Origin: Vicinamibacterales bacterium
GTDB taxonomy: Bacteria > Acidobacteriota > Vicinamibacteria > Vicinamibacterales > UBA2999
DNA: 64,000 nt
Assembly (NCBI GenBank): GCA_030680175.1
Contig: JAUXWO010000055.1
Span: forward strand, 124,001 to 188,000
Reading direction: 5' to 3'
Shown: positions 46,700 through 55,126 of the stretch, piece after piece
Numbering within the stretch: the first letter of the stretch is position 1
Layout of the letters: each line of letters opens with the position of its first letter
Notes under the pieces: model-generated
Databases searched by the model: none
The model's input: the letters and a program-made list of their open reading frames with translations, nothing else
What the model was told of the DNA's origin: nothing
Program-made: the position numbers and the translations under genes

Positions 46700-47005
46700 T
46701 CGCCCGGGTCGGGAATCATCCGCAGATGCCGCGGATGCCGCGGATTCAATCGAGTGGTCGCGCTGGCGCGTGCAGGAAGTCCCGCGCGCGGCCTCTGGCC
46801 GCGGACGGCGCCGATGAACGGGGCGGTCACGAGAGCCACCGAGGCACCCATCGGCTCTCGTGATCGCCCCGTCCATCGGCGCCCGTCGCCGGTCGCAGAC
46901 CGGCGACCGCGGGACACACGCACGCGCGACGGCGGTCCCGACCTGTCAGCCGGTCGTCATCTGCGTAATCCGTGTAATCTGCGGATGGCCGTCCCACGCC
47001 GTCGA
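46700..47005. repeat. ~300-bp imperfect palindrome (MITE-like)
   Basis: The central arms GGCGCCGATGAACGGGGCGG, then TCACGAGAGCC (from 46814) pair with GGCTCTCGTGATCGCCCCGT, then CCATCGGCGCC (to about 46890). Outer arms also match: ATCCGCAGAT near 46717 and ATCTGCGGAT near 46976. The ATCTGCGTAATCCGTGTAATC ends are a widespread repeat type. No protein is encoded. It fills the gap of 336 bases between the M28 and P1 peptidase genes. Confidence 0.85.
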
Positions 47006-47027
47006 CAGCGTCCCTGAAGGAGTTCTC

Positions 47028-48239
47028 ATGCGCGCATTGATCTATGGAGTGCTGCTGGCGGCCGCGACGCTGGGCGTGGCCGCGCACGGGCAGCCGGCCG
47101 CGAACGCGTCGGATGCCCGGGTTCGCGCCCGCGATCTCGGCATCACCATCGGGACGTTCACGCCCGGCCCGCTCAACGCCATCACCGACGTCGACGGCGT
47201 GCTCGTCGGGCACGCGACGATCATCCGCGGCGAGGGGCCGCTCGTGGTCGGCGAGGGGCCGGTGCGCACGGGCGTCACCGCCATCCTGCCGCGCAAGGAT
47301 GTGTGGTTCCAGGGCGTCTACGCGGCGTCGCACACGCTGAACGGCGACGGCGAGATGACCGGACTCCACTGGGTGCGCGACATGGAGACGCTCGTGCACC
47401 CCGTGCTCATCACCAACACGGGCAGCGTCGGCGCGGTCCATGATGCGGCCGTGCGCTACATGACCGAGCGCCATCCGACACGGTCGTGGGCAACACTCCC
47501 CGTCGTGGGCGAGACGTGGGACGGGCAGCTCAACGACGTCCGCGGACGCCACGTCCAGTTCGAGCACGTGGCGGCCGCCATCGACAGCGCCGCCTCCGGG
47601 CCGGTGGCGGAGGGCAATGTGGGCGGGGGCACGGGGATGGTGTGCTTCCGCTTCAAGTGCGGCATCGGCACCTCGTCGCGCGTGCTGCCGGCGGATCAGG
47701 GCGGCTACACGATCGGCGTGCTCGTGCAGGCCAACTTCGGCGGACGCGATCAGCTGCGCGTGGACGGCGTGCCCGTGGGCCGCGCCATCACCGACCTGCT
47801 CCCCGCCGTGCCGGAAATGGCCGGCGGCTACCCGCGCGAAGGCTCGATCATCGTCGTCATCGCCACCGATGCGCCGTTGTCGTCCCGCCAGCTCGAGCGC
47901 GTGGCGCGCCGCGCGGCGCTCGGCATCTCGCGGACCGGCGGGACGGCCGGCAACACGAGCGGCGACATCATCCTGGCGTTCTCGACCGCCAACGTGATGC
48001 CGCTCAACGACCCGCCGCGCCTCTTCACGCAGCAGATGCTGGCGACCGACTTCGTCGAACCGGTCTTCCGCGCCACCGTGGACGCGACCGAGGAGGCCAT
48101 CCTGAACGCGCTGATGAAGGGCGCGACGATGCAGGGGGCTGACGGACGGGTGGTGCACGAGCTGCCGTACGACCGGCTGGCGGCCATCATGCAGCAGCAC
48201 GGCCGGACGGTCCGCGTGCCGGGCGCCCCGCAGCCGTAG
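47028..48239 (+). CDS. P1-family peptidase (DmpA/BapA-like), secreted
   Basis: This 403-residue Ntn-hydrolase has a signal peptide (MRALIYGVLLAAATLGVAAHG). The family pattern is clear: ARDLGITIGTFTPGPLNAITD, DGVLVGHATI, TGVTAILPR, GNVGGGTGMVCFRFKCGIGTSSR. The autoprocessing region AGNTSGDIILAFSTAN has Ser311 in TSGD as the probable nucleophile. Relatives self-cleave and act as aminopeptidases on D-amino-acid, beta-amino-acid or ordinary N-termini. A good ribosome binding site (GAAGGAG) precedes 47028. The gene continues the run of secreted peptidases. Confidence 0.9.
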   Translation: MRALIYGVLLAAATLGVAAHGQPAANASDARVRARDLGITIGTFTPGPLNAITDVDGVLVGHATIIRGEGPLVVGEGPVRTGVTAILPRKDVWFQGVYAASHTLNGDGEMTGLHWVRDMETLVHPVLITNTGSVGAVHDAAVRYMTERHPTRSWATLPVVGETWDGQLNDVRGRHVQFEHVAAAIDSAASGPVAEGNVGGGTGMVCFRFKCGIGTSSRVLPADQGGYTIGVLVQANFGGRDQLRVDGVPVGRAITDLLPAVPEMAGGYPREGSIIVVIATDAPLSSRQLERVARRAALGISRTGGTAGNTSGDIILAFSTANVMPLNDPPRLFTQQMLATDFVEPVFRATVDATEEAILNALMKGATMQGADGRVVHELPYDRLAAIMQQHGRTVRVPGAPQP

Positions 48240-48314
48240 CCGCCTCTGGGGACGAACCAGTCCGAATGCCTGCACGGCGGCCCGGCTGCGATAGAGTGAA
48301 GGCGGACACCACGG

Positions 48315-48854
48315 TTGGCCCTCACTTCCACCATCTACCAGTTCGACATCGACCTCGCCGACCACGATCGCGGGGTCTACGAGCACCTCGACCTGCGCGT
48401 GGCGCGGCACCCCTCGGAATCCGAGGACTACCTCGTCACGCGCGTGCTGGCGTACTGCCTCGAGTACACCGAGGGCATCGCGTTCTCGAAGGGGCTGTCG
48501 AGCCCGGAGGACCCGACGATCGCGGTGCGCGATCTGACAGGCGCGATCCACACATGGGTCGAGATCGGCGCCCCTGACGCGGCGCGCGTGCACAAGGCGG
48601 GCAAGGCCGCCGGGCGTGTGGCCGTCTACACGCACAAGGATCCGGGGCAGATGCTGCGGCTCTGGGCGAACGAGCGGATCCACCGCCTCGACGCGCTGGA
48701 GCTGTACCGCGTCGATCGCGTCTTGCTCGATGGGCTGATCGCCGCGCTCGATCGCCGCGTGGCCTGGTCGATGTCGATCAACGACCGCGAGTTGTACGTC
48801 GCGGTGGGGGACCGCACGATCGAGGGCCGCGTCGCGCGGGTGCCGGTGGGCTGA
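48315..48854 (+). CDS. yaeQ: YaeQ family protein
   Basis: This 179-residue protein starts MALTSTIYQFDIDLADHDRG (TTG codon), matching the usual YaeQ N-terminus MAL.ATIYK. Further matches are YLVTRVLAYCLEYTEGIAFSKG and WVEIGAPDAARVHKAGKAA. The fold resembles a PD-(D/E)xK nuclease, but the role is not established. It was once proposed to suppress rfaH loss in E. coli. The TTG start is preferred because it gives the conserved N-terminus. It stands between the P1 peptidase and a hybrid kinase. Confidence 0.9.
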   Translation: MALTSTIYQFDIDLADHDRGVYEHLDLRVARHPSESEDYLVTRVLAYCLEYTEGIAFSKGLSSPEDPTIAVRDLTGAIHTWVEIGAPDAARVHKAGKAAGRVAVYTHKDPGQMLRLWANERIHRLDALELYRVDRVLLDGLIAALDRRVAWSMSINDRELYVAVGDRTIEGRVARVPVG

Positions 48855-48901
48855 AGCCGCCGGCGCCGGCAGGTGCCCCTGCAAGCGCGCTATCATGCGG
48901 T

Positions 48902-51391
48902 GTGGCCCCCAGCCTGTCGTGGCGTGCCCGACTCGCGCTGCCCGCCGGTATCGTGGCCGTGTGGCTCACCCTCGTCACCCTGACGTGGGTGGCGGTCGAG
49001 ACGCAGGCCCGGTTCGACGAGGAGCAGGCGCTCGCCGCCGCTACTGAACGGACCCGCAACCTGGCCATCGCGTTCGAGCAGTACGCCATCCGGACCATCG
49101 AGGGTGCCGACGACATCATCCGGGCGGTCGCCTACGGTTACGGGCACGCAGGTAACGCGCTGGACCTTCCCGGCCTGGTGAACGCGCTCGGCGTCGACCT
49201 CGGCGCCTACGACGCGATCAGCCTCGTGGATGCCACCGGCTCGGTCGTCCCGAGCGGCACGGTCCCGCCGATCGCCGCGCCGATCAACATCGCGGACCGG
49301 GAGCACTTCCTCGTCCACCGCGATCAGGAGATGGCCGGGCCGTTCATCGGCCGGCCCGTGCGGTCACGGCGGTCGGGCAGGGACATGGTGCCCATCACCC
49401 GCCGTCTGAACGGCCGCGATGGGCAGTTCGCGGGCGTCGTCTCCGTCCAGTTTGAGCCGTCGCGCTTCACGGCTGTCTACGGGGAGGCGACACAGGGCGC
49501 GCGCGGCGTGATCTCGCTCATCGGCCGCGACGGTGTGACCCGGGCCCGCCGCGTCGGCGACCGCCTGAGTTCGGGCGAGGACATCACCGGTGCGCGGTTG
49601 ATGGCGGAGTGGGCCGCGCGGCCAGACGGCACGTACATCGGCCCCGGGGGGGTGGACGGCGTCCTGCGGCTGTTCAGCTATCGCACCGTGGGTGCCTATC
49701 CGCTTGTGGCGGTGGTCGGTGAGGCCGTGGACGACGTCCTTTTCAACACACGCGCCCGCAAGCGGACCTACCGTTGGGCTGCCGCGGCGGTCACGGCAGG
49801 CACCTCCCTGTCGGCCGGCCTGCTCCTCGCGGCTTTCATCCGCGGCCGTCGGATGTACGAACGCCTCGACGCCAGCCACGGCCGCTTCAAGGGGATCTTC
49901 GACCACACCGGTGACGCGATGCTGCTGGCCGATGGCGAGGGTCGCTATCTCGACGCGAACCCCGGCGCCTGTGCCATGCTCGGCTACCCGCGCGAGGCGC
50001 TCCTCGGCAAGACCGCGGCCGACCTCGTCGTCGGCTATGGCACTGGCGATACCTCGGTGCTGTGGGCGCAGTTCCTTGCCGACGGCGTGATGAGCGGCGA
50101 ACTGCAGCTGCGCCGGAGCGATGGCGAGATCATTGATGTGGAATACCGCGCCGTCGCGAACATCGAACCCGGCGTGCATCTGTCCGTGCTGCACGACGTG
50201 ACCGAGCGGCGCGTGCTCGAGACGCGCACACGGCGCGCGCAGCGCATGGAGAGCCTTGGCACGCTCGCCGGAGGGATCGCGCACGACCTGAACAATGCGC
50301 TCACCCCGATCCTGCTGTCCACGGAGATGCTCCGCGAGGACGAAGCCGACCCGCGACGGCGGGAGCTGCTCGGCGGGATCGAGGACAGCGCGCGCCGCGG
50401 CGCACACATGGTGCAGCAGTTGCTGTCGTTTGCGCGCGGCGTCGACGGCGAGCGGGTGGACGTGGCGCCCGGCGAGATCGTCCAGGCCGTCGCGTCCATC
50501 GCCCGCGACACGTTCCTCAAGCACGTCCGGATCCAGACCACGGTCGGCGAGGGGCTGCAGACGATCGCCGCCGACCCGATGCAGATCCACCAGGTCCTGT
50601 TGAACCTGTGCCTCAACGCCCGGGATGCGATGCCCGAGGGCGGGACGCTGACGATGACCGCGGTGGACGTCGAGGTGGACGAGCGGTTCGCCACCCGCCA
50701 TCCGGATGCGGCCGCGGGCCCGTACGTGCGAATCACCGTCGCCGACACGGGGACGGGCATCCCCGTGAACGTCGTCGATCGCATCTTCGATCCGTTCTTC
50801 ACGACGAAGCCCTTCGGACAGGGCACCGGGCTCGGCCTGCCCACGTCGCTGGCGATCGTCCGCAGCCACGGCGGGTTCCTCTGGGTCGAGAGCGAGCCCG
50901 GGAGGGGCACGCGGGTCCACGTCTACCTGCCGGTGGGCGGGGCCTCCGGGACGGGCGCCGGGACGGTCGAGGCGCCGCTGCCGCCACGCGGGGAGGGGCA
51001 GTGCGTGCTGGTGATCGACGACGAGGCCACCGTACGCGAGGCGGTGCACCACGCGCTCGAAGCGCACGGGTACCGCGTGCGGCTGGCGGCCGGCGGCGCG
51101 CAGGGGGTGGCCGCCTATGCGTCGCACCACGACGAGATCGTCGCCGTCATCACCGACATGATGATGCCCGGCATGGACGGGGTGGCGACGATGGGCGCGC
51201 TGCGCCGGATCGATCCCGCGGTGCGCCTGATCGCCGCGACCGGGCTGCCGGAGGAGGCGCGCCTCGCGCGAGCGCGGGACGCCGGGGCGGCCGCCGTCGT
51301 CGCCAAGCCGTTCACCACGGCCACGCTCCTCCGTGCGCTGCACGAGGCGCTGACATCCGCCGCGGCGCCGGAGGGCGCCGACTCGCGATAG
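48902..51391 (+). CDS. Cache-PAS hybrid sensor histidine kinase
   Basis: This 829-residue protein (GTG start) has TM1 at about 8-30, a periplasmic double-Cache-like sensor (about 45-285, with DREHFLVHRDQEM and YRTVGAYPLVAVVGE) and TM2 near 295-315. PAS follows at about 325-440, HisKA has His461 in GGIAHDLNNAL, and HATPase has VFTTKPFG-type sequence and GTGLGLPTSLA. The C-terminal receiver has Asp752 in ITDMMMPGMDG. Cache domains bind small organic acids or amino acids. Since the neighbours are secreted peptidases, amino-acid sensing is an attractive but unproven idea. The M61 gene starts one base after its stop. Confidence 0.9.
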   Translation: MAPSLSWRARLALPAGIVAVWLTLVTLTWVAVETQARFDEEQALAAATERTRNLAIAFEQYAIRTIEGADDIIRAVAYGYGHAGNALDLPGLVNALGVDLGAYDAISLVDATGSVVPSGTVPPIAAPINIADREHFLVHRDQEMAGPFIGRPVRSRRSGRDMVPITRRLNGRDGQFAGVVSVQFEPSRFTAVYGEATQGARGVISLIGRDGVTRARRVGDRLSSGEDITGARLMAEWAARPDGTYIGPGGVDGVLRLFSYRTVGAYPLVAVVGEAVDDVLFNTRARKRTYRWAAAAVTAGTSLSAGLLLAAFIRGRRMYERLDASHGRFKGIFDHTGDAMLLADGEGRYLDANPGACAMLGYPREALLGKTAADLVVGYGTGDTSVLWAQFLADGVMSGELQLRRSDGEIIDVEYRAVANIEPGVHLSVLHDVTERRVLETRTRRAQRMESLGTLAGGIAHDLNNALTPILLSTEMLREDEADPRRRELLGGIEDSARRGAHMVQQLLSFARGVDGERVDVAPGEIVQAVASIARDTFLKHVRIQTTVGEGLQTIAADPMQIHQVLLNLCLNARDAMPEGGTLTMTAVDVEVDERFATRHPDAAAGPYVRITVADTGTGIPVNVVDRIFDPFFTTKPFGQGTGLGLPTSLAIVRSHGGFLWVESEPGRGTRVHVYLPVGGASGTGAGTVEAPLPPRGEGQCVLVIDDEATVREAVHHALEAHGYRVRLAAGGAQGVAAYASHHDEIVAVITDMMMPGMDGVATMGALRRIDPAVRLIAATGLPEEARLARARDAGAAAVVAKPFTTATLLRALHEALTSAAAPEGADSR

Positions 51392-51392
51392 G

Positions 51393-53309
51393 ATGAGAGG
51401 CATGTGGCCGCCCATGACCGCCCCGCGACGCGTACTGCTCGCCATCGGGATCTGGCTCGTCCTCGCTGCGCCGGCGTTTGCGCAGGCCGCGGTCGAGTAT
51501 CGCGTGTCGTTTCCCGCGCCCGAGCATCGCTGGATGCAGGTCGAAGTGGCGTTCCGCGACATCCCGGCCGGCGTGCTCGACGTGCGCATGAGCCGGACCT
51601 CGCCCGGGCGCTACGCGCTGCACGAGTTCGCCAAGAACGTGTTCGACGTGGCGGTGACGAACGGCGCCGGCGCCCCGCTCACCCCTGCGCGCCCGAACCT
51701 GCACCAGTGGGCCGTGTCCGGGCACGACGGCACCGTCGTCGTCCGCTACCGCATCTTCGGCGACCGCACGGACGGCACGTATCTGAGCGTGGATGCCGAA
51801 CACGCGCACGTGAACATGCCCGCGTCGCTGATGTGGGCGCGGCAGCTCACGGCGCGGCCGGCGCGCGTCACGTTCGTGCCGCCGCCCGCGCGGCCTGGGC
51901 GCGGCGCGTGGCGCGTGGCCACGCAGCTGTTCCCGACCGGCGATCCGTACACCTTCACCGCGCCAAACCTCGCGTACCTGCTTGACAGCCCGGCCGAGCT
52001 CAGCGACTTCACGCTCCGCACGTTCCGGGTGACGGACGCGCGCGGCGCATCGCCCGAGTTCCGGATTGCCCTCCATCACGACGGCACCGACGCGGAGGCC
52101 GATGCCTATGCACGCGATGTCGAGGCCATCGTGCGCGAGGCGCTGGCCGTGTTCGGCGGCGAGTTCCCGGCCTTCGAGACCGGCACCTACACCTTCATCG
52201 CGGACTACCTGCCGTGGGCCAGCGGCGACGGAATGGAGCACCGCAACAGCACGATCCTGACGAGCGCCGGCGCCCTCCGGAATCCCGCGCAGCGGATCGG
52301 GCTGCTCGGCACCGTCGCGCATGAGTTCGTCCATGCCTGGAACGTCGAGCGCATCCGGCCGCACTCGCTCGAACCCTTCGACTTCGAGGACGCGAGCGTA
52401 TCGGGCGAGCTCTGGTTCGGCGAGGGCTTCACGAGCTACTACGACGACCTGATCCTCCACCGCGCCGGGCTGGCGTCGCTCGACGCGACGCTGGCGAGCT
52501 TCGCGGCCACGATCAACGCGGTGCAGCTCGGGCCGGGGCGGCAGATCCGCAGCGCGGAGGAGATGAGCCAGCTGGCGGCGTTCGTCGACGCCGCGGTCTC
52601 GATCGACCGCACCGCCTGGCCCAATACGTTCATCTCGTACTACACGTGGGGCGCGGCCCTCGGCCTTGGCCTGGATCTCGAACTGCGCCGCCAGTGGAAC
52701 AGCGTCGCGTCGCTCGACACCTTCATGCAGGCGATGTGGGCGGCATTCGGCCGTCCCGGCCAGCAGACCCCCGGGGTGGTGTCGACGCCGTTCACCGTGG
52801 CCGGCCTGATGTCGGAGCTGTCGGAGGCGGGCGGGGGGCGCGCGTTCACGCAGGCGTTCTTCTCGCGGTACGTGCAGGGCCGCGAGGTGATGGACTACGC
52901 GCCATTGCTCGCCCGCGCGGGGCTCGTCATGCGGCCGCGCGCCACGGGCCAGGCGTGGCTGGGCGCCGTCCCGCTCACGTTCACCGGCGGGGCCGGCGCC
53001 CTCGTGAGCGGACTCGTCCCGTTCGACTCGCCGCTCTACCAGGCCGGTGTCGCGTTCGAGGATCGCCTCCTCGCGATCGACGGGATCGAGGTCGCCTCGC
53101 AGGCCGCGCTCGACGAGGCGCTGGGCCGGCTCGCCCCGGGCCGCGCCGTCCCGCTCCGCTTCGTCCGCCGCGGTGGTGAGATCGTCGCGGGCACCCTGGT
53201 GCCGATCGAGGACCCGCGCATCGAGATCGTCACGCTCGAATCAACCGGTGGCGCCCCGTCGCCGGCGCAGCAGCGCTTCCGCGGGGAGTGGCTGGGAACA
53301 CGACAGTAG
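51393..53309 (+). CDS. M61 family peptidase with PDZ domain (copy 1)
   Basis: This 638-residue secreted metallopeptidase has a signal peptide (about residues 8-30) and an N-terminal beta domain. The zinc motif is HEFVHAWN (His310, Glu311, His314), with the third ligand in WFGEGFTSYYDDL. A C-terminal PDZ domain at about 520-610 has VSGLVPFDSPLYQAGV and FEDRLLAIDGIEV. M61 enzymes are glycyl/alanyl aminopeptidase-like. A second, shorter M61 gene lies at 56851. The gene directly follows the Cache kinase and precedes the rhodanese by 11 bases, so the three are likely an operon. Confidence 0.9.
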   Translation: MRGMWPPMTAPRRVLLAIGIWLVLAAPAFAQAAVEYRVSFPAPEHRWMQVEVAFRDIPAGVLDVRMSRTSPGRYALHEFAKNVFDVAVTNGAGAPLTPARPNLHQWAVSGHDGTVVVRYRIFGDRTDGTYLSVDAEHAHVNMPASLMWARQLTARPARVTFVPPPARPGRGAWRVATQLFPTGDPYTFTAPNLAYLLDSPAELSDFTLRTFRVTDARGASPEFRIALHHDGTDAEADAYARDVEAIVREALAVFGGEFPAFETGTYTFIADYLPWASGDGMEHRNSTILTSAGALRNPAQRIGLLGTVAHEFVHAWNVERIRPHSLEPFDFEDASVSGELWFGEGFTSYYDDLILHRAGLASLDATLASFAATINAVQLGPGRQIRSAEEMSQLAAFVDAAVSIDRTAWPNTFISYYTWGAALGLGLDLELRRQWNSVASLDTFMQAMWAAFGRPGQQTPGVVSTPFTVAGLMSELSEAGGGRAFTQAFFSRYVQGREVMDYAPLLARAGLVMRPRATGQAWLGAVPLTFTGGAGALVSGLVPFDSPLYQAGVAFEDRLLAIDGIEVASQAALDEALGRLAPGRAVPLRFVRRGGEIVAGTLVPIEDPRIEIVTLESTGGAPSPAQQRFRGEWLGTRQ

Positions 53310-53320
53310 AAGGAGACGAC

Positions 53321-53743
53321 ATGCCCAGATCCGTGCAACGACTGGCCGTGCTGACCGCGTTCGTGGCGGCAGCCTGGCTGCTGCCGGTGGCCGACGCCTC
53401 GGCGCAGGCCGTGCGCAACGTGCCGCGCGTCAGCGTGGACGAGGTGAAGAAGCTCATCGCCGAGAACAAGGTCCTGCTCGTGGACACGCGCATCGAAGGC
53501 GAGTTCCTGATGGGCCACATCCCCGGCGCCATCAACATCAGCTTCCTCGACGCCGACTGGCGTGCCGAGGAGTTGAAGGGCGAGAAGCGCCAGATCGTCA
53601 CCTACTGTGCTTGACTGAACGAAGCCACGAGCGCCCGTGCGGCGGTCGAGTTCATGAACAAGGGCATTCCGAACGTGACGACGCTCCTCGGCGGCGTGGC
53701 CGCCTGGGTCGAGTCGGGCGGCAGGCTCGTCAGAGGGAAATAG
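53321..53743 (+). CDS. Rhodanese-like protein with one in-frame TGA (possible selenoprotein)
   Basis: A strong ribosome binding site (AAGGAGACGAC) precedes MPRSVQRLAVLTAFVAA, a signal peptide. The rhodanese domain shows VRNVPRVSVDEVKKLIAEN, VLLVDTRIEGEFLMGHIPGA and KRQIVTYCA. Codon 98 (53612-53614) is TGA. The same frame then continues intact: LNEATSARAAVEFMNKG, IPNVTTLLGGVAAWVESGG to a TAG at 53741. Relatives read YCACPNEATSA, so TGA replaces the second cysteine of the active-site loop. Either it encodes selenocysteine or the gene carries a nonsense mutation. The first cysteine (Cys96) is kept. If read through, the product has 140 residues. Confidence 0.75.
53615..53642 (+). promoter_or_regulatory. 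Weak candidate SECIS-like hairpin after the TGA
   Basis: Directly after the TGA, CACG (53626-53629) can pair with CGTG (53636-53639) around loop AGCGCC, extended by GC/GC across a bulge. The loop begins 15 bases after the TGA and has G at its second position. This is close to, but at the edge of, the bacterial SECIS pattern. It could equally be a chance hairpin in GC-rich coding DNA. Confidence 0.25.
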
Positions 53744-53748
53744 GGTGC

Positions 53749-53772
53749 GCCGGACGGGTTACTCCGTCCGGC
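53749..53772. terminator. Bidirectional hairpin terminator
   Basis: A perfect 9-bp inverted repeat, GCCGGACGG and CCGTCCGGC around GTTACT, sits between the convergent rhodanese and NtrC-like genes and includes the stop codon of the latter. It lacks a long T-run. Confidence 0.6.
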
Positions 53773-55126
53773 CCTCGTCCGTCAGGGGGATGCCGAAGCG
53801 TTCGGCCATGCGGTAGAGCGTGCGGCGGTCGATGCCGAGCACCTCGGCCGCCCGCGTGCGGTTGCCGTGGACCTGCTCCAGCACGTGCAGCAGGTAGCGG
53901 CGCTCGAGCTCATCGAGTGAGGGCAGGTCGCCGAAGAGGGTCTGCGGACCCGGCGCAGCCTTGCTCGCCAGCGTCCCCGGCAGGTCCGCCGCCTCGACGC
54001 GCGACCCGCGGCAGAAGACGACCAGCCGCTCGATCGTGTTCTCGAGTTCGCGCACGTTGCCGGGCCACGGATGGCCGGTCAGCGCCTCCATCGCCGCGGG
54101 CGCGATCTCGATCTGGCGTCCCGCCTTCGCGCACGCCGCCTGCAGGAAGCGCTCGACGAGCAGCGGGATGTCCTCGCGCCGCTCACGCAGCGGCGGAAGG
54201 TGGATGATCACCACCCCCAGCCGGTAGAACAGGTCCTGCCGGAACCGGCCGTCCGCCACGGCCTTCTCCATGTCCACGTTCGTCGCGGCCACGATGCGCA
54301 CGTCCACCTGCACGGTGCGCGACCCGCCGACCGGCCGCACCTCGCCTTCCTGCAGGACCCGCAGGAGCTTCACCTGGAGCGCCGGCGACATCTCGCCGAC
54401 CTCGTCGAGGAACACCGTGCCGGTGTGCGCGGCCAGGAAGATGCCCTTGTGGTCGCTCACCGCGCCGGTGAACGACCCCTTCACGTGGCCGAAGAGCTCC
54501 GACTCGAGCAGCGTTTCCGTCAACGCCCCGCAGTTGATGGGCACGTACGCCCGGGCGGCGCGCGTGCTGTGCTCGTGAATCGCGCTGGCGACGAGTTCCT
54601 TGCCCGTGCCGCTCTCGCCGATGATGAGCACCGGCACGTCGGCCGTCGCCGCGTACGCGATCTGCTTGTAGACGCTCGTCATCGCCGGGGTGCGTCCGAG
54701 CAGGCCCGGTGCGATCGTGTCGCGGACGGCGGCCGTGGCCGGGAGCGACGGGGCCTGCTGCAACGCACGCTCGACGAGCTGCTTGATCTCGGTGATGTTG
54801 AAGGGCTTGCTGACGAAGTCGAATGCCCCCTCACGCACGGCCTCGACCGCCTTCTCGAGCTCGCCGAATCCGGTGACGATGATCACCTGCGTGGACGGCG
54901 CGGCGGCGCGGATCTGCCGGAGCACATCGATGCCGTCCAGCCGCGCGTTCAGCTTCAGGTCCGACACGACCAGGTCGTAGGGCTTCGCGCGCGCCCGGTC
55001 GATCGCCATCTCGGGATCGGTCGTCGTCTCGATCTCCCGCCCGGGCCGTGCCAGCAGCTCCTGCATGAAGCGGCACGTCTCGACATCGTCGTCCAGGATG
55101 AGGATGCGGGTGGTGGGTGCGTTCAT
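53759..55126 (-). CDS. NtrC-family sigma-54-dependent response regulator
   Basis: This 455-residue regulator has a receiver domain (1-120) with phospho-acceptor Asp56 in VVSDLKL and KPF near 108. The AAA+ domain has Walker A GESGTGKE (170-177), the sigma-54 contact loop as GSFTGA (217-222, Ser in place of the commoner Ala) and the Walker B region GTVFLDEVGEMSP. A Fis-type helix-turn-helix lies at the end (GNRTRAAEVLGIDRRTLYRM). It should activate sigma-54 promoters when phosphorylated by the HAMP kinase encoded just upstream (ATGA overlap). Flanking M61 genes are possible targets. Confidence 0.93.
   Translation of the reverse strand: MNAPTTRILILDDDVETCRFMQELLARPGREIETTTDPEMAIDRARAKPYDLVVSDLKLNARLDGIDVLRQIRAAAPSTQVIIVTGFGELEKAVEAVREGAFDFVSKPFNITEIKQLVERALQQAPSLPATAAVRDTIAPGLLGRTPAMTSVYKQIAYAATADVPVLIIGESGTGKELVASAIHEHSTRAARAYVPINCGALTETLLESELFGHVKGSFTGAVSDHKGIFLAAHTGTVFLDEVGEMSPALQVKLLRVLQEGEVRPVGGSRTVQVDVRIVAATNVDMEKAVADGRFRQDLFYRLGVVIIHLPPLRERREDIPLLVERFLQAACAKAGRQIEIAPAAMEALTGHPWPGNVRELENTIERLVVFCRGSRVEAADLPGTLASKAAPGPQTLFGDLPSLDELERRYLLHVLEQVHGNRTRAAEVLGIDRRTLYRMAERFGIPLTDEGRTE

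Noticed and set aside
53615-53743. Separate small gene after the rhodanese TGA
   Set aside because: There is no start codon with a ribosome binding site before the continuing rhodanese C-terminus. It is the rest of the same domain.
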